Source: Nissolia schottii (lineage: Eukaryota > Streptophyta > Magnoliopsida > Fabales > Fabaceae). Taken from it: 64,000 nucleotides of DNA. Below the pieces are notes generated by a model. It did not search any database. It saw only the letters and a program-made list of their open reading frames with translations, and was not told the origin of the DNA. Both the position numbers and the translations under genes were made by a program. Positions 63,481 through 64,000 of this stretch are shown here, piece by piece; position 1 is the first letter of the stretch, and each line of letters starts with the position of its first letter. Location of the stretch: contig QANU01011901.1 of assembly GCA_003254905.1 (NCBI GenBank), forward strand, positions 816,193 to 880,192. The letters run 5' to 3'.

Positions 63481-63589
63481 TTAATAAACAGAAATGCTTC
63501 ATGTACACCCATAAACCATACACCCGTATATACACCAGTCTTTTATACGTTTTTATGCACAATTAATGATAATTATACGTATAGCGTAT

Positions 63590-63830
63590 AACTATACCCA
63601 ACGCGCGCGCGCTCAATCCCGAACTCGTTCTCGTCGTCGTTTTCACCCATCATCTTCAACCTGTCGTCGTCGTCGTCGCCGTTGTTGTCGTCGTCATCGG
63701 CATCGGCATCCTCTGTCCTCCTCTGAACCAAAACGCGAGCTCCATGAAAACCACAATCCTCCATGGAAATCAAAGTCGCAAGTGCAATTCCACAATCAAA
63801 GCGTATACAATCGTTATCTCATTTAGTTAG
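63590..63830. repeat. CGT/CGC-rich trinucleotide tract near the right edge
   Basis: From about 63600 to 63720 the sequence switches sharply from AT-rich to CG-rich: cgcgcgcgc, then gtcgtcgtcgtcgtcgccg, then catcggcatcggcatcc. Open frames on both strands here (Arg-rich on plus, Asp-rich on minus) are products of the repeat. It could be the leader of a gene or the inside of an element that continues beyond the window. Confidence 0.5.
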
Positions 63831-64000
63831 TGATCGAAAATGATAATACAAGAATCTGTGGCAATTTTTCGTCATTTTTTGATGAATTCCATGGAGAATT
63901 TTTGATTTGGTGACGTTGCTGTGAAATTACAGTGTTCTGAAGTTTTATAACACAGAAAATAAAATGTGCAAACTTTATATGGGCGTATGTGCAAACATTA

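Overview
The window is nuclear DNA of a flowering plant, most likely a eudicot. It is AT-rich, its genes have many short exons split by long AT-rich introns with GT/AG borders, and the encoded proteins are plant-type (plastid-targeted lipoamide dehydrogenase, OEP16, CAMTA, PP4R3, plant mobile domain). I cannot name the species from sequence alone. I rebuilt eight intact protein-coding genes by joining exons in frame. One further gene-like copy is clearly broken.

Layout. (1) 1563-2327 (-): a CCHC zinc-knuckle protein with a Ser/Arg-rich tail. (2) 4082-6500 (-): OEP16-2, the seed-type outer plastid envelope channel, seven exons, with three CACGTG boxes just upstream. (3) 7926-21142 (-): PP4R3/SMEK, regulatory subunit 3 of protein phosphatase 4, 24 exons, 889 residues. 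Its first intron has a GC donor, and a 175-base assembly gap lies in an intron. (4) 21.2-32.4 kb: repeat-rich intergenic DNA with a clean hAT-type element (perfect 8-bp target duplication), a truncated LTR-like end, a fold-back repeat, and a 2.9-kb Mutator-like element (157-bp inverted ends, 9-bp near-perfect target duplication) that carries a decayed plant-mobile-domain gene and about 850 bp of telomere-like repeat. (5) 32524-37475 (+): plastidial dihydrolipoyl dehydrogenase, 15 exons, 572 residues. (6) 38.2-43.2 kb: two tandem copies of the gene for ribosomal protein eL29 (-), separated by a GTG-rich tract. (7) 45747-47748 and 49145-50438 (+): two tandem SAR1 GTPase genes. (8) 51614-58888 (-): a CAMTA5-like calmodulin-binding transcription activator, 13 coding exons, 918 residues. 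(9) 59.2-64.0 kb: no gene that I can support.

The genes are unrelated housekeeping or regulatory genes that happen to be neighbours. They do not form a pathway or cluster. The structures of most interest are the Mutator-like element with its captured cargo, the two tandem gene pairs, the G-box cluster of OEP16-2 and the GC-AG intron of PP4R3. I found no convincing new multi-gene system. All exon borders are predictions from splice signals, reading frame and remembered family sequences; none was checked against transcripts.
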